A stretch of 64,000 bases of DNA from Candidatus Poribacteria bacterium (lineage in GTDB: Bacteria > Poribacteria > WGA-4E > WGA-3G): positions 304 through 64,303 of the forward strand of contig JAAXHL010000003.1 of assembly GCA_012270865.1 (NCBI GenBank), written 5' to 3'. Made by a program: the position numbers and the translations under genes. This document shows positions 35,466-44,269 of this stretch, one piece after another; positions within the stretch are counted from its first letter, which is position 1, and every line of letters starts with the position of its first letter. The notes beneath the pieces are model-generated. The model made no database searches. It had not been told where the DNA came from and saw only the letters and a program-made list of their open reading frames with translations.

Positions 35466-36704
35466 CTAACCTGTAAATTTGCGGAGAACAATAGAGGTAT
35501 TGTGTCCACCGAAACCGAATGCGTTGGTCAGGGCAACCGAAATCTTCGCATCACGACTCTCGTTCGGGACATAATCCAAGTCGCAGGCTTCATCTGGCAT
35601 ATCGTAGTTGATCGTCGGGGGCAGGAACCCTTTTTCCATCGCACACAGACACGCGATAAGTTCCACAGCACCCGCCGCACCGAGCAGATGACCCACCATC
35701 GACTTCGTAGAACTGACAGGAATTTTGTACGCACGATCACCGAACAAGGATTTAATCGCGTTCGTTTCAGCAACATCACCAATCGGTGTAGAGGTACCGT
35801 GTGCATTGATATAGTCAACGGCATCTAACGGCAACCCAGCACTCCGAAGCGCGAATTCCATCGCTTTCGCTGCGCCTTCACCGTTTTCTGGTGGACTCAC
35901 CATATCGTGCGCATCCGAAGTCATCCCGTAACCGACAACCTCCGCATAAATATGGGCACCACGTTTCTTGGCGTGCGACAGCGATTCAAAGATAAGGATA
36001 CCGGCACCATCCCCCATAACGAAACCGTCTCTGTCTTTCGTGAACGGACGCGAAGCACGTTCAGGTTCATGGTTCCGCTCCGACATCGCTCGCATCGCAC
36101 AGAACCCACCAACCGCTAACGGCGTAATCGCCGATTCCGTGCCACCCGTGAACATAACATCCGCATCGCCTCGCTTAATGATATGAAATGAATCCCCCAT
36201 AGAATGGTTCGCACTCGCACACGCCGTGACAGACGTAGAATTGGGACCTTTGAGATTAAAACGGATCGAGATTTGCCCAGCCGCCATGTTAATAATCATG
36301 TACGGCACAAGAAACGGGCTAACACGTTTCACGCCCTTCTCGGCAAGGATTTTCGCGTTATCCTCAAGAACCCCGATACCACCAATACCAGAACCGATCT
36401 GAACCCCCGCACGGTAAGGATCAACCTTATCAAGATCCAGACCCGCATCCTCGCGCGCCATAATTGCAGTCGCAAGCGCATACTGAATAAAAAGCGGGAG
36501 CCTGGACGCAGCGCGGCGGTCCAAGTACTGCTCCGCCTGAAAATCCTTGACCTCTCCAGCGATTTGCGTGCGGTGTTCGGAGGCATCAAAATAGGTTAAA
36601 GGCCCGATCCCGTTTTTACCGACGGCAAGCGCATCCCAATATTCTTCTTTCGTGTTGCCAATCGCATTAACAACACCGATTCCTGTAATAACTACACGCT
36701 CCAC
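35466..36704 (-). CDS. fabF: Beta-ketoacyl-ACP synthase II
   Basis: This 412-residue condensing enzyme elongates acyl-ACP chains. The Cys-His-His triad is visible: cysteine in [13 protein letters not shown] (residue ~165), and histidines in [12 protein letters not shown] (~303) and [13 protein letters not shown] (~340). The phosphopantetheine-site EGAAKAME precedes it. It starts at GTG 36704 with AAGGAACGG upstream. The gene lies between acpP and folK in the fatty-acid cluster. Confidence 0.96.
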   Translation of the reverse strand: MERVVITGIGVVNAIGNTKEEYWDALAVGKNGIGPLTYFDASEHRTQIAGEVKDFQAEQYLDRRAASRLPLFIQYALATAIMAREDAGLDLDKVDPYRAGVQIGSGIGGIGVLEDNAKILAEKGVKRVSPFLVPYMIINMAAGQISIRFNLKGPNSTSVTACASANHSMGDSFHIIKRGDADVMFTGGTESAITPLAVGGFCAMRAMSERNHEPERASRPFTKDRDGFVMGDGAGILIFESLSHAKKRGAHIYAEVVGYGMTSDAHDMVSPPENGEGAAKAMEFALRSAGLPLDAVDYINAHGTSTPIGDVAETNAIKSLFGDRAYKIPVSSTKSMVGHLLGAAGAVELIACLCAMEKGFLPPTINYDMPDEACDLDYVPNESRDAKISVALTNAFGFGGHNTSIVLRKFTG

Positions 36705-36724
36705 GATACCGTTCCTTTTTGGTT

Positions 36725-36838
36725 AGCCGTCGGCTATCAGCCGTCAGCCATCAGAAAAATAGCAGTCAACAACCGGTTTCCGACTGCTGAAAGCCAATTG
36801 ACTGATAACTGACAACTCATAACTGACAACTGATAACT
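36725..36838. repeat. CTGATAACTGA-type dispersed repeat cluster
   Basis: Several overlapping units of AACTGATAACTGACAACT and GTCAGCCATCAG type are packed here between acpP and fabF. Similar clusters lie at 19030-19113, 31440-31470, 38878-39018 and 57584-57752. They show imperfect self-complementarity and no coding potential. Confidence 0.7.
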
Positions 36839-36843
36839 AAAAT

Positions 36844-37077
36844 CTATACGTGCTCGTCAAGATAACTCAAGGCATCCTGAACGGTCTGAATCTTCTCCGC
36901 ATCACTATCCGGGATTTCGATATCAAATTCCTCTTCAAGTGCCATAACGAGTTCAACCGTATCAAGCGAGTCAGCACCCAAATCTTCCATAAAAGAAGCA
37001 TCCGGTGTGACATTACCTTCGTCAACGCCGAGCTGTTTAGCGATAATTTCTATAAGACGTTCCTGATTTGTTGCCAT
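36844..37077 (-). CDS. acpP: Acyl carrier protein
   Basis: This 77-residue acidic four-helix protein carries growing fatty-acyl chains. The phosphopantetheine-accepting serine lies in [20 protein letters not shown] near residue 37. A GGAGAAAA ribosome-binding site lies six bases upstream of the ATG at 37077. Its place between fabG and fabF is the standard order. Confidence 0.97.
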   Translation of the reverse strand: MATNQERLIEIIAKQLGVDEGNVTPDASFMEDLGADSLDTVELVMALEEEFDIEIPDSDAEKIQTVQDALSYLDEHV

Positions 37078-37144
37078 AAGTTTTCTCCGATTTCCTTTTT
37101 AAAGTTTAAAGTTGTTATACCATTTCTAACTGACTACTTCTGAA

Positions 37145-37921
37145 TTACATCACCATGCCACCGTCAACCTGAAGCACCTGGCCAGTGATATAGCGTGCAG
37201 CGTCCGATGCTAAAAAACAGACAGCAGCTGCCACGTCTTCTGGATGTCCAAACTCGCGTAACGGAATCAGATCAAGCAGTTGTTCCTGATTCTTTTCCGG
37301 TATTTGTGCAGTCATGTCCGTTGTGATAAAACCCGGGGCAATAGCGTTCACAGTAATACCGCGAGCACCAACTTCTTTCGCAGTAGCTTTCGTCAAACCG
37401 ATGATCCCCGCTTTCGCAGCGGCATAATTCGCCTGCCCCGCATTACCGCTTAATCCAACAACTGACGAGATGTTGATGATGCGTCCGCTCTTCTGGCGTA
37501 TCATCGGACGCAGAACCCCACGCGTACAATACATTGTACCCGTCAGATTCGTCTGTAACACCGCATCCCAATCTTCATCTTTAAGACGCATGAGCAACAT
37601 ATCACGCGTAATCCCCGCATTGTTCACGAGAATATCAATCTGCGAGAACTCCTCAATCGTCGCTTCGATAAGTTCTTCAACATCTGCCTTTTGAGAGACG
37701 TCAGCAGCCATCGAGAGCGTAGGGTAACCTTTACTGTGAAGTGTATCGGCGATCTGCGCGACAGATTCTGCAGAACGTGAGCAGAGAACCACATTCGCAC
37801 CGGCTTCACCGAGTCTATGCGCAATCGCTGCACCAATACCGCGCGATGCCCCCGTAACAATTGCCGTCTTGCCGCTCAACAGATCCCCTCTAAATGCACC
37901 CTGTTCCGATGTCCCATCCAT
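37145..37921 (-). CDS. fabG: 3-oxoacyl-ACP reductase
   Basis: This 258-residue short-chain dehydrogenase reduces beta-ketoacyl-ACP with NADPH. The cofactor motif IVTGASRGIGAAIAHRLGEA is near residues 20-40, the NNAG motif in DILVNNAGITRDMLL near 96, the serine in IINISSVVGLSG near 148, and YAAAKAGIIGLT holds the Tyr-Lys pair near 163. The start at 37921 is chosen because it lies one base after the fabD stop, giving tight coupling; the frame could extend to 37945 inside fabD. Confidence 0.95.
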   Translation of the reverse strand: MDGTSEQGAFRGDLLSGKTAIVTGASRGIGAAIAHRLGEAGANVVLCSRSAESVAQIADTLHSKGYPTLSMAADVSQKADVEELIEATIEEFSQIDILVNNAGITRDMLLMRLKDEDWDAVLQTNLTGTMYCTRGVLRPMIRQKSGRIINISSVVGLSGNAGQANYAAAKAGIIGLTKATAKEVGARGITVNAIAPGFITTDMTAQIPEKNQEQLLDLIPLREFGHPEDVAAAVCFLASDAARYITGQVLQVDGGMVM

Positions 37922-37922
37922 C

Positions 37923-38861
37923 TTATTTATTATCTCCATATTCATCTGCTACGACAGACAACGTCTTAACGTCCTCAACGTTCATAGCACCGCTTTCAGG
38001 AAGCGTCCGTTTCACCAAACCGGATAATACCTTCCCCGGCCCAACCTCTACAAAATGTGTGATACCGGTTCCTTCAATAGTCTTTAACGTTTTCTCCCAC
38101 TGCACAGGCTGCGTTATCTGTTCAAATAGGAGGTGCCGAATATCATCTGCCCCCGTCGCAAACGTACCGGTTACGTTCATAGCAATATCAATTTTCGGAG
38201 GATGCAACGTTACCGAGTCAAGCACAGCACCGAATTTCTGTTGCGCGGGTACCATGAGTGGCGAATGAAATGCACCACTGACCGGCAACAATCGACACCG
38301 CCTCTCGCCAATTTCGGCTTTCGCCAGCGAGACAACACCATTGACAGTTTCCGCCTCACCAGAGATTACCAATTGCCCAGGACAATTATAATTCGCGATA
38401 TTCACAACGCCTTCAACCGTGTCACAAAACTCTTGGAGCTGCTCGGTTTCCATACCGAGGATCGCTGCCATCGTGCCTCGCTGCGTTTCACCCGCTTCCG
38501 CCATGTAACTCGCCCGTGCGTGTACCAAACGCAACGCATCCGGAAAGTCAAGAACCCCTGCCGCTACAAGTGCCGAGTATTCACCCAAACTATGTCCAGC
38601 CACCGCATTCGGAACGATACCCAATGTCTCTAAGACTCGTAACGTTGCGACACTACAAACCAAGATCGCCAATTGTGTGTTTTCGGTCCGTTTTAAATCT
38701 GTTTCCGGTCCTTCAAAACAGAGTTGACGCAATGCACGTCCCAACGCTGCGTCAGCCTCTTGGAAAACGGCATCAGCAACCGGATAGGTTCGCGCAAGCT
38801 CCGCGCCCATACCGATCCGTTGTGAACCCTGTCCCGGAAAAACAAAAGCAAGTTGTGTCAT
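37923..38861 (-). CDS. fabD: Malonyl-CoA:ACP transacylase
   Basis: This 312-residue enzyme loads malonyl groups onto ACP. FVFPGQGSQRIGMGAEL opens the protein, the nucleophile serine is in VAGHSLGEYSALVAAG near residue 92, and the catalytic histidine is in VSGAFHSPLMVPA near 203. AGGAGAAA precedes the ATG. fabG follows after a single base. Confidence 0.96.
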   Translation of the reverse strand: MTQLAFVFPGQGSQRIGMGAELARTYPVADAVFQEADAALGRALRQLCFEGPETDLKRTENTQLAILVCSVATLRVLETLGIVPNAVAGHSLGEYSALVAAGVLDFPDALRLVHARASYMAEAGETQRGTMAAILGMETEQLQEFCDTVEGVVNIANYNCPGQLVISGEAETVNGVVSLAKAEIGERRCRLLPVSGAFHSPLMVPAQQKFGAVLDSVTLHPPKIDIAMNVTGTFATGADDIRHLLFEQITQPVQWEKTLKTIEGTGITHFVEVGPGKVLSGLVKRTLPESGAMNVEDVKTLSVVADEYGDNK

Positions 38862-38877
38862 TTTCTCCTGATGAATG

Positions 38878-39018
38878 GCTATCGGCTGAATTCGTTATCA
38901 GCTGCCAGTTTGCCTCACAGCGAGAGTTTTCAGTTACAAGAGTCCTCTTAACTGAAAACTGAGTACTGTTAACTGACAACTGAAAGATTTTTCGCAGAAA
39001 AATCGTACTGATAACTGG
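38878..39018. repeat. CTGATAACTGA-type dispersed repeat cluster
   Basis: The gap between fabH and fabD is filled with GTTATCAGCTGCCAG, TTAACTGAAAACTGAG and GTTAACTGACAACTGA type units, plus a hairpin with arms GATTTTTC / GAAAAATC. Same family as at 36725-36838. Confidence 0.65.
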
Positions 39019-40014
39019 CTATAATCTTAGCAGTGTGCTACCCCATGTTAAACCGGCACCAAAAGTTACAAACAACAGCAGGTCCCCCGGTTTCGCACGT
39101 CCCTCACGGATCGCCTCATCTAACGCAATGATTACCGTCGCAGCGGAGGTGTTCCCATACTTATCAACATTAATATAGACCTTTTCACGCGGCACGCCGA
39201 GCCTATCGCCGACCGCTTCAATGATCCGCAAATTCGCCTGATGCGGAATCAAAAGATCTATCTCCTCAACGCTGACATCCGCCTCGCTTAGAACGCGTTG
39301 CGCAGCTTCCGGCATAAGCCGTACGCCGAGTTTAAACACCTCTCTGCCGTTCATTTTAAGCTTGTCAAGTTTTTGGTCAATAACGCCTTTAGTAATCGGC
39401 ATCCTGGAACCACCAGCCGGAATACCGAGCAAGTCATTGTCAGAATAGTCTCCATCCGAACCGATATAAGAAGCAAGAATCCCTTTCGGTTCATCTGTCG
39501 CTTGCACAACGGCAGCACCCGCACCATCTCCGAACAGGACACACGTACTCCGATCACTCCAGTCAACGATATTATTGAAAACCTCACCACCGACGACAAG
39601 AACCGTATTATAGCGTCCAGATTTAATCATGCCATCGGCTAAATCCAATCCGTAAAGGAAACCAGCACACGCGGCAGACAAATCCATCGCAGCAGCGTTC
39701 TTCGCACCGATGCCTTTCTGTACGTAACACGCCGTTGACGGAAAAAACGTGTCAGGCGTAACCGTCGCAACAAGAATCAGTTCAATATCAAGCGGATCAA
39801 TATTCGCGTTTTTTATTGCCCATCGCGCGGCATGTACACAAAGATCCGAGGTGGCGACATCGTCATCAGCAATACGTCGCTCGACGATCCCCGTGCGTTG
39901 ACGAATCCATTCGTCACTTGTATCCACCATTTCCTCAAGGTCAAAATTGGTAACAACCCGATCAGGAAGGTAAGAACCCGTTCCCGTGATGGTTGCATGT
40001 CGATGTTGCGTCAT
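39019..40014 (-). CDS. fabH: Beta-ketoacyl-ACP synthase III
   Basis: This 331-residue enzyme starts fatty-acid synthesis by condensing acetyl-CoA with malonyl-ACP. The opening ITGTGSYLPDRVVTNFDLE is typical. The nucleophile cysteine lies in MDLSAACAGFLYGLD (residue ~118), histidine in LIPHQANLRIIEAV (~255), and asparagine in DKYGNTSAATVIIALD (~285). AGAGAGGTATA precedes ATG 40014, so the longer frame to 40059 is rejected. Confidence 0.96.
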   Translation of the reverse strand: MTQHRHATITGTGSYLPDRVVTNFDLEEMVDTSDEWIRQRTGIVERRIADDDVATSDLCVHAARWAIKNANIDPLDIELILVATVTPDTFFPSTACYVQKGIGAKNAAAMDLSAACAGFLYGLDLADGMIKSGRYNTVLVVGGEVFNNIVDWSDRSTCVLFGDGAGAAVVQATDEPKGILASYIGSDGDYSDNDLLGIPAGGSRMPITKGVIDQKLDKLKMNGREVFKLGVRLMPEAAQRVLSEADVSVEEIDLLIPHQANLRIIEAVGDRLGVPREKVYINVDKYGNTSAATVIIALDEAIREGRAKPGDLLLFVTFGAGLTWGSTLLRL

Positions 40015-40099
40015 TATACCTCTCTTGAAGTCTTTGGCGGTAGGGTTTGGGTAACCCAATCCCTACAATCCATGTAGGTCTTCCGAACCGACACCTCAC

Positions 40100-40288
40100 T
40101 TACGCCTCGTCGGTGGATTTCGTTAACACAGGACGTCCGTTGTAATGTCCACATTCCGAACAAACACGATGCGAAACGATTGTCTCGCCGCAATACGAAC
40201 AGACACTTGTCGCTTTATCCTGGAGCGCATGATGGCTCCGCCGCATTCTTTTTTTCGATTTTGACGTTTTCCGTTTTGGATGCGCCAT
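40100..40288 (-). CDS. rpmF: Ribosomal protein L32
   Basis: This 62-residue basic protein begins MAHPKRKTSKSKKRMRRSHH, a near-perfect L32 N-terminus. It has a zinc knuckle (CSYCGETIVSHRVCSECGHY, residues ~30-49). AAGGAGATAACC precedes the ATG. It lies between the DUF177 gene and fabH, as in many bacteria, but plsX, which usually sits between rpmF and fabH, is absent. Confidence 0.97.
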   Translation of the reverse strand: MAHPKRKTSKSKKRMRRSHHALQDKATSVCSYCGETIVSHRVCSECGHYNGRPVLTKSTDEA

Positions 40289-40314
40289 GGTTATCTCCTT
40301 TTAATATCTTCACT

Positions 40315-40860
40315 TCAATTATTGTCCAGCATTTTCGACAAAACCGAAAACGGATTAGAAGCAGGGACCGCAGGTTCGTCAGTCGTCTCACAAGAACACG
40401 CCTCAACGTTAAGTTCCGCACCACACGTGCCGCATAGACCCTTACACATTTCAGAACAGAGGGACCATGCCGGCATCTCAAGGATAAGTCCCTGCCGAAC
40501 ATCTTCTGAAATATCTAAAACCTCACCGTCGTAATAGCGTTCATCCGCTTCCCTCTGTTCCAAAGATTCGCTACCGACAGCAAATAACAGTTCAAGCGTC
40601 GTCGTTAGATCCACCTCAAACGGACTGATACACCGGCGGCACTCCACCGAAACCCGCGTCTCAACATCAGCCGCTACATAGACATTGTCGTTACCTTGAC
40701 GAAAGAGTTGGACTGCACAGGACAACGGTTCAATGAATTCTACCTCTTCGTACGCCAAACCGAGCGACGCAGGCGGCACAAGTGCTTCAAACGCTTTGAA
40801 ATCCTCGTGTCGAAAGTCTTTCATATCGAACAATAACGTATCCCTGATGCCTTCTTTCAT
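40315..40860 (-). CDS. DUF177 (YceD-like) protein
   Basis: This 181-residue protein belongs to the DUF177 family, which precedes rpmF in most bacteria. Diagnostic elements are CRRCISPFEVDLTTTLELLF near residue 75 and a cysteine pattern in the C-terminal third (SLCSEMCKGLCGTCGAELN). In E. coli YceD is linked to 23S rRNA and L32 maturation. The ATG at 40860 is preferred; a TTG two codons upstream opens the longer frame. It is the first gene of the rpmF-fab cluster. Confidence 0.88.
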   Translation of the reverse strand: MKEGIRDTLLFDMKDFRHEDFKAFEALVPPASLGLAYEEVEFIEPLSCAVQLFRQGNDNVYVAADVETRVSVECRRCISPFEVDLTTTLELLFAVGSESLEQREADERYYDGEVLDISEDVRQGLILEMPAWSLCSEMCKGLCGTCGAELNVEACSCETTDEPAVPASNPFSVLSKMLDNN

Positions 40861-41003
40861 GTTCAAATATACCTCAAATAACTGTTAGAGAGCCTTCAGG
40901 TTTTTTGCTATGCAAGAACGCCACGCAGTCCTATCCCAAATTTTTAACCGAGAACGCGACTCCGACATCCATGTTAAAGGCACGCGTTCTTGGTTAAGAC
41001 ACA

Positions 41004-42326
41004 TTAAAAATCGACTTCTTCTTCAATCCGAATAAGTTTTGTCTCCCCTTTCACGGCTTCAAGCGTATGGATTTCCGCAAGTGCCGCCTTCATGTTCTTC
41101 TCCCGCGCACTATGCGTCAGCATCACAAGCGACACAGTCTCCATACCGTGCGGATCCTTCTGGATAACAGAGGCAACACTAATCTCCCAATTCCCTAAGA
41201 TCGTACCAATCATCGCAAGAACACCCGGACGGTCAGCAACCACAAAACGGAGGTAGTAACGCGTCTCAATATCGTCAATCGGTGAAACATCAACTTCCGA
41301 TTGTGAACCCGCAAGCCATGCCCGCGAAATTGAGGCACTCACACCTTGCTGCACCGATTTCGCAGCATCAATAATATCCGCAACAACCGCACTCGCTGTC
41401 GGCATTTCACCAGCACCCTGTCCGTAAAAGAGCGTCGGACCGACCGCATCTCCGATGACGCAGACCGCATTAAATGCACCCCCGACATTCGCTAACAGGC
41501 TACGCTCCGGCACAAGCGTCGGATGCACACGCGCTTCTACACGGTTGTCCGTACCGAGTTTCGCAATAGCGAGCAACTTAATCACATAACCGAGCTCGCG
41601 CGCATATTGAATCTCCTTTTGCGTGATCTCGGTAATGCCTTCAACGTAAAATTGCGATAGGGAAATATTGCTGCGATAAGCAAGAGCGATCAGAAGGATC
41701 AGTTTCTGCGCGGCATCAATACCCTCAACGTCAAGCGTCGGATCGGCTTCGGCGTATCCCATATCCTGTGCCGCTTTCAGAACTTCCGAGAAATCGACAC
41801 GCCGATCATGCATCTCGGTCAAGATGTAGTTACACGTCCCGTTCACAATGCCATAGAGCGAGTGAATCTGGTTCCCAGCAAAACTCTCTTGCAGCGTCTT
41901 GATGATCGGAATACCACCCGCAGTACTCGCCTCAAAATTAAGACTCACACGATACTCCGAAGCGAGTTGGAACAATTCAGCACCGTGCTCGGCGAGGAGG
42001 GCTTTATTCGCCGTCACAACATGCTTGCCGTTTCGGATCGCACGACTGATAAGCGTCCGTGATTCTGAAGTACCGCCGATGAGTTCAACGACAATATCAA
42101 TATCAGGATTGTCAACCACTTCCGTCGGATCCGTTGTCAAGCAATCTACAGGGAGTTCAACACCTTCCCGCGCCGCCGGTAGCGTCCGTTTGACGATCTT
42201 CTTTACGGATAACTCAACGCCACTATTTTTCGCAATAAGCGCATTCTGGTTTAATAAAATTTTAGAAACACCGGTGCCGACGGTGCCCCAGCCTAAGATA
42301 CCAACGTTAATGCACGATTTATTCAC
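41004..42326 (-). CDS. hom: Homoserine dehydrogenase
   Basis: This 440-residue enzyme makes homoserine from aspartate semialdehyde on the path to threonine and methionine. The NAD-binding [17 protein letters not shown] is at residues ~9-25. [30 protein letters not shown] and the substrate motif [19 protein letters not shown] follow. A C-terminal ACT domain ([20 protein letters not shown], ~360-435) suggests allosteric control. The start is GTG 42326, eight bases after AGGAGGGG; longer frames would run into tRNA-Pro and are rejected. Confidence 0.95.
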   Translation of the reverse strand: MNKSCINVGILGWGTVGTGVSKILLNQNALIAKNSGVELSVKKIVKRTLPAAREGVELPVDCLTTDPTEVVDNPDIDIVVELIGGTSESRTLISRAIRNGKHVVTANKALLAEHGAELFQLASEYRVSLNFEASTAGGIPIIKTLQESFAGNQIHSLYGIVNGTCNYILTEMHDRRVDFSEVLKAAQDMGYAEADPTLDVEGIDAAQKLILLIALAYRSNISLSQFYVEGITEITQKEIQYARELGYVIKLLAIAKLGTDNRVEARVHPTLVPERSLLANVGGAFNAVCVIGDAVGPTLFYGQGAGEMPTASAVVADIIDAAKSVQQGVSASISRAWLAGSQSEVDVSPIDDIETRYYLRFVVADRPGVLAMIGTILGNWEISVASVIQKDPHGMETVSLVMLTHSAREKNMKAALAEIHTLEAVKGETKLIRIEEEVDF

Positions 42327-42404
42327 GACGAAAACCCCTCCTCTCCTTGCCATCAATTGCACGGTTACAGCGCAACACTGGCAAGCCGGATTGCATACCA
42401 AAAA

Positions 42405-42478
42405 TCGGGGCGACTGGATTCGAACCAGCGACCTCTTGAACCCCATTCAAGCGCGCTTCCGGGCTGCGCCACGCCCCG
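42405..42478 (-). tRNA. tRNA-Pro (anticodon GGG)
   Basis: The minus strand folds into a complete cloverleaf of 74 nt. The acceptor stem CGGGGCG / CGCCCCG has the C1-G72 pair typical of bacterial tRNA-Pro. The D stem is GCGC/GCGC, the anticodon arm CTTGA-ATGGGGT-TCAAG with anticodon GGG, and the T arm GCTGG-TTCGAAT-CCAGT. The discriminator is A; CCA is not encoded. It lies 78 bp upstream of hom on the same strand. Confidence 0.96.
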
Positions 42479-42655
42479 TTATTAACAAAATAATCCACTT
42501 AATTGTATCATAACTCCCAACAAAAGTCAAATAAAAATTGACTATCACGCAATTCCCTTGCAGGAGGGGTTTGTAACCCCGATTCTTTCCCGTTAGAAGG
42601 TATAGGGCGAGGTTGTTCCCCGCCCTAAATCTCTATAATCCGTAACCCGTAGCAT

Positions 42656-43441
42656 CTACGAGAAACCCATCTCTTTCAAGTTTCTCAAACTGATGCCCAA
42701 ACTCTCAAACGGATCACGTTCATAGCAAGTATCCTGTTCAATGATATACCATTCCACACCCGCATAGACACATGCGTCTAAGATGGACGGCCAATTAAGA
42801 TTGCCTTCGCCGACTTCAGCATAACGTTGCGTAGAACCTTGCATCGCCATATCCTTGAGATGGATAATGTCAGCACGTCCTTTTAACTGACGGATCCACG
42901 CCGTCGGATCACCACCACCGTGTTGAATCCAATACGTATCCAACTCGCTCTTAAAATACCTCGGATCGCTCTCGGCATACAGAATTTCTAACCCCGTCCG
43001 TCCGTCATAACGTTCCAACTCGAAACTGTGATTGTGATAAGAGAACGTCAAACCACCTTCAGCGAGTCGGGCAGCGACTTCGGAGGCTTCTCTCGCGAAC
43101 CTTGCATACCCTTCAGTCGTCCGGTATTCACCCGGCAATCCGCCGATCGCGGCGTGCTTACATCCCCATAATTGATGTTCATCAATAACCGCTTGCGGTT
43201 CATCACGCATCCGGTCATAACTCGTATGCGTCGCGATGATACTTATACCTTCACCGTCAACGATGTTCTTCAGTGCTTCAGGTTCAATCGGACCGAGTGC
43301 CGAGCATTGCACCGCCTCATATCCAAGTTCTCGAACCTTCTTCATCGTTTCCGCAATATCGGCTTCAGTTTTAGTAAACTCTCTAACAGTATAAAGCTGC
43401 GCCGCGATCTGTTTCGCAGAAAGCGCATTTTGTGTCGCCAT
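42656..43441 (-). CDS. Sugar phosphate isomerase/epimerase family (TIM-barrel, AP endonuclease 2-like)
   Basis: This 261-residue protein has the xylose-isomerase-like TIM barrel. It begins IAAQLYTVREFTKTEADIAE, then GYEAVQCSALGPIEPE, YHNHSFELERYDG near 137, ELDTYWIQHGGGDP near 165 and IIHLKDMAMQG near 190, ending WYIIEQDTCYERDP. The His/Glu/Asp positions fit a divalent-metal site. Substrate is not determinable; such proteins are very common in Poribacteria-like genomes. AAGGAGACG precedes the start. Confidence 0.85.
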   Translation of the reverse strand: MATQNALSAKQIAAQLYTVREFTKTEADIAETMKKVRELGYEAVQCSALGPIEPEALKNIVDGEGISIIATHTSYDRMRDEPQAVIDEHQLWGCKHAAIGGLPGEYRTTEGYARFAREASEVAARLAEGGLTFSYHNHSFELERYDGRTGLEILYAESDPRYFKSELDTYWIQHGGGDPTAWIRQLKGRADIIHLKDMAMQGSTQRYAEVGEGNLNWPSILDACVYAGVEWYIIEQDTCYERDPFESLGISLRNLKEMGFS

Positions 43442-43469
43442 ATTAACGTCTCCTTACAATTGGCTTATT

Positions 43470-43588
43470 AGGACTTACGCAGGCTGCTCTTTTGTAGCAT
43501 AAACTGTTAGTTTGTGATACAAAAACGCTGTGTTTTACAAAAAAATCATCGTAACAGAACGGGCTGCAGTCAAAATTGCGTAAGTCCT
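43470..43588. mobile_element. Family B MITE-like element, copy 2
   Basis: 119 bp with AGGACTTACGCA / TGCGTAAGTCCT ends and an internal hairpin ATAAACTGTTAGTTTGTG. Short shared motifs flank it (CTTAT both sides), a possible small target duplication. It sits 28 bp upstream of the isomerase start. Confidence 0.8.
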
Positions 43589-43742
43589 GCTTATGTTATT
43601 TGCGGATAGTATTATATCAGAAAAGAATCAACAGGTCAAGACCAACCTTTAATTTTTTAACCCGCTTCCATCTCTCCCACCTTCCACCCCTCCATCAAAT
43701 TTAATTTGCATATAAAAAACAGTTTTGGTAAACTGTTATATT

Positions 43743-44093
43743 ATGATGAACCCTTTTTTCTTCGGTGGTAAAGGACTCCGTTCTTTGCGTCTTTTCCGCC
43801 TCCTACTCCATTTCCCAAATTTCGTTAAACTAACATGGCGACTGTTTAACGATGAACGCGTTCCGATCTATCGAAAGGCGATCCTCATCTTCGCCGAAAT
43901 ATTCGCAATCGGCTTCGCTATTTTCTACCTAATAAACCCGCTCGATTTCGATTTCCTCCCGATCATCGGTCGATTCGACGACATCATTATCGGCGCTTTC
44001 GTCATCCTTGTCCCCGCGGCATGGCTCTTTATACGACTCTGCCCAGAACCTATCGTCCGTGAACACGTGGATCGGATCTCACGTGGCGAATAA
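43743..44093 (+). CDS. DUF1232-like (YkvA-type) small membrane protein
   Basis: This 116-residue protein has two hydrophobic segments (LIFAEIFAIGFAIFYLINPL near 50-69 and IIIGAFVILVPAAWLFIRL near 81-99). The DUF1232-type core is YLINPLDFDFLPIIGRFDDI, with the PLD...P..G..DD pattern. Function is unknown for the family. The start at 43743 or the next ATG (43746) gives MMNPFFFGG; the frame start upstream is less likely. Confidence 0.75.
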   Translation: MMNPFFFGGKGLRSLRLFRLLLHFPNFVKLTWRLFNDERVPIYRKAILIFAEIFAIGFAIFYLINPLDFDFLPIIGRFDDIIIGAFVILVPAAWLFIRLCPEPIVREHVDRISRGE

Positions 44094-44269
44094 GCAAAAA
44101 TTGCCGCACAACACTTCACGCCAAATACACCAAATTTTTCAAACTTTTTTGCAACTTTTTTATCCAACAGGTGTGTCTCTATGATGCAAACACAAAAAAT
44201 GGAAAGACAGTTCCGCTCCCCTACGAGATCGGACACACCCTAAAAAATAATCACATTGGAGATTATACC

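Noticed and set aside
42327..42446. Longer hom frame reaching 42446
   Set aside because: It overlaps tRNA-Pro (42405-42478). A GTG at 42326 with a strong AGGAGGGG site fits the family N-terminus.
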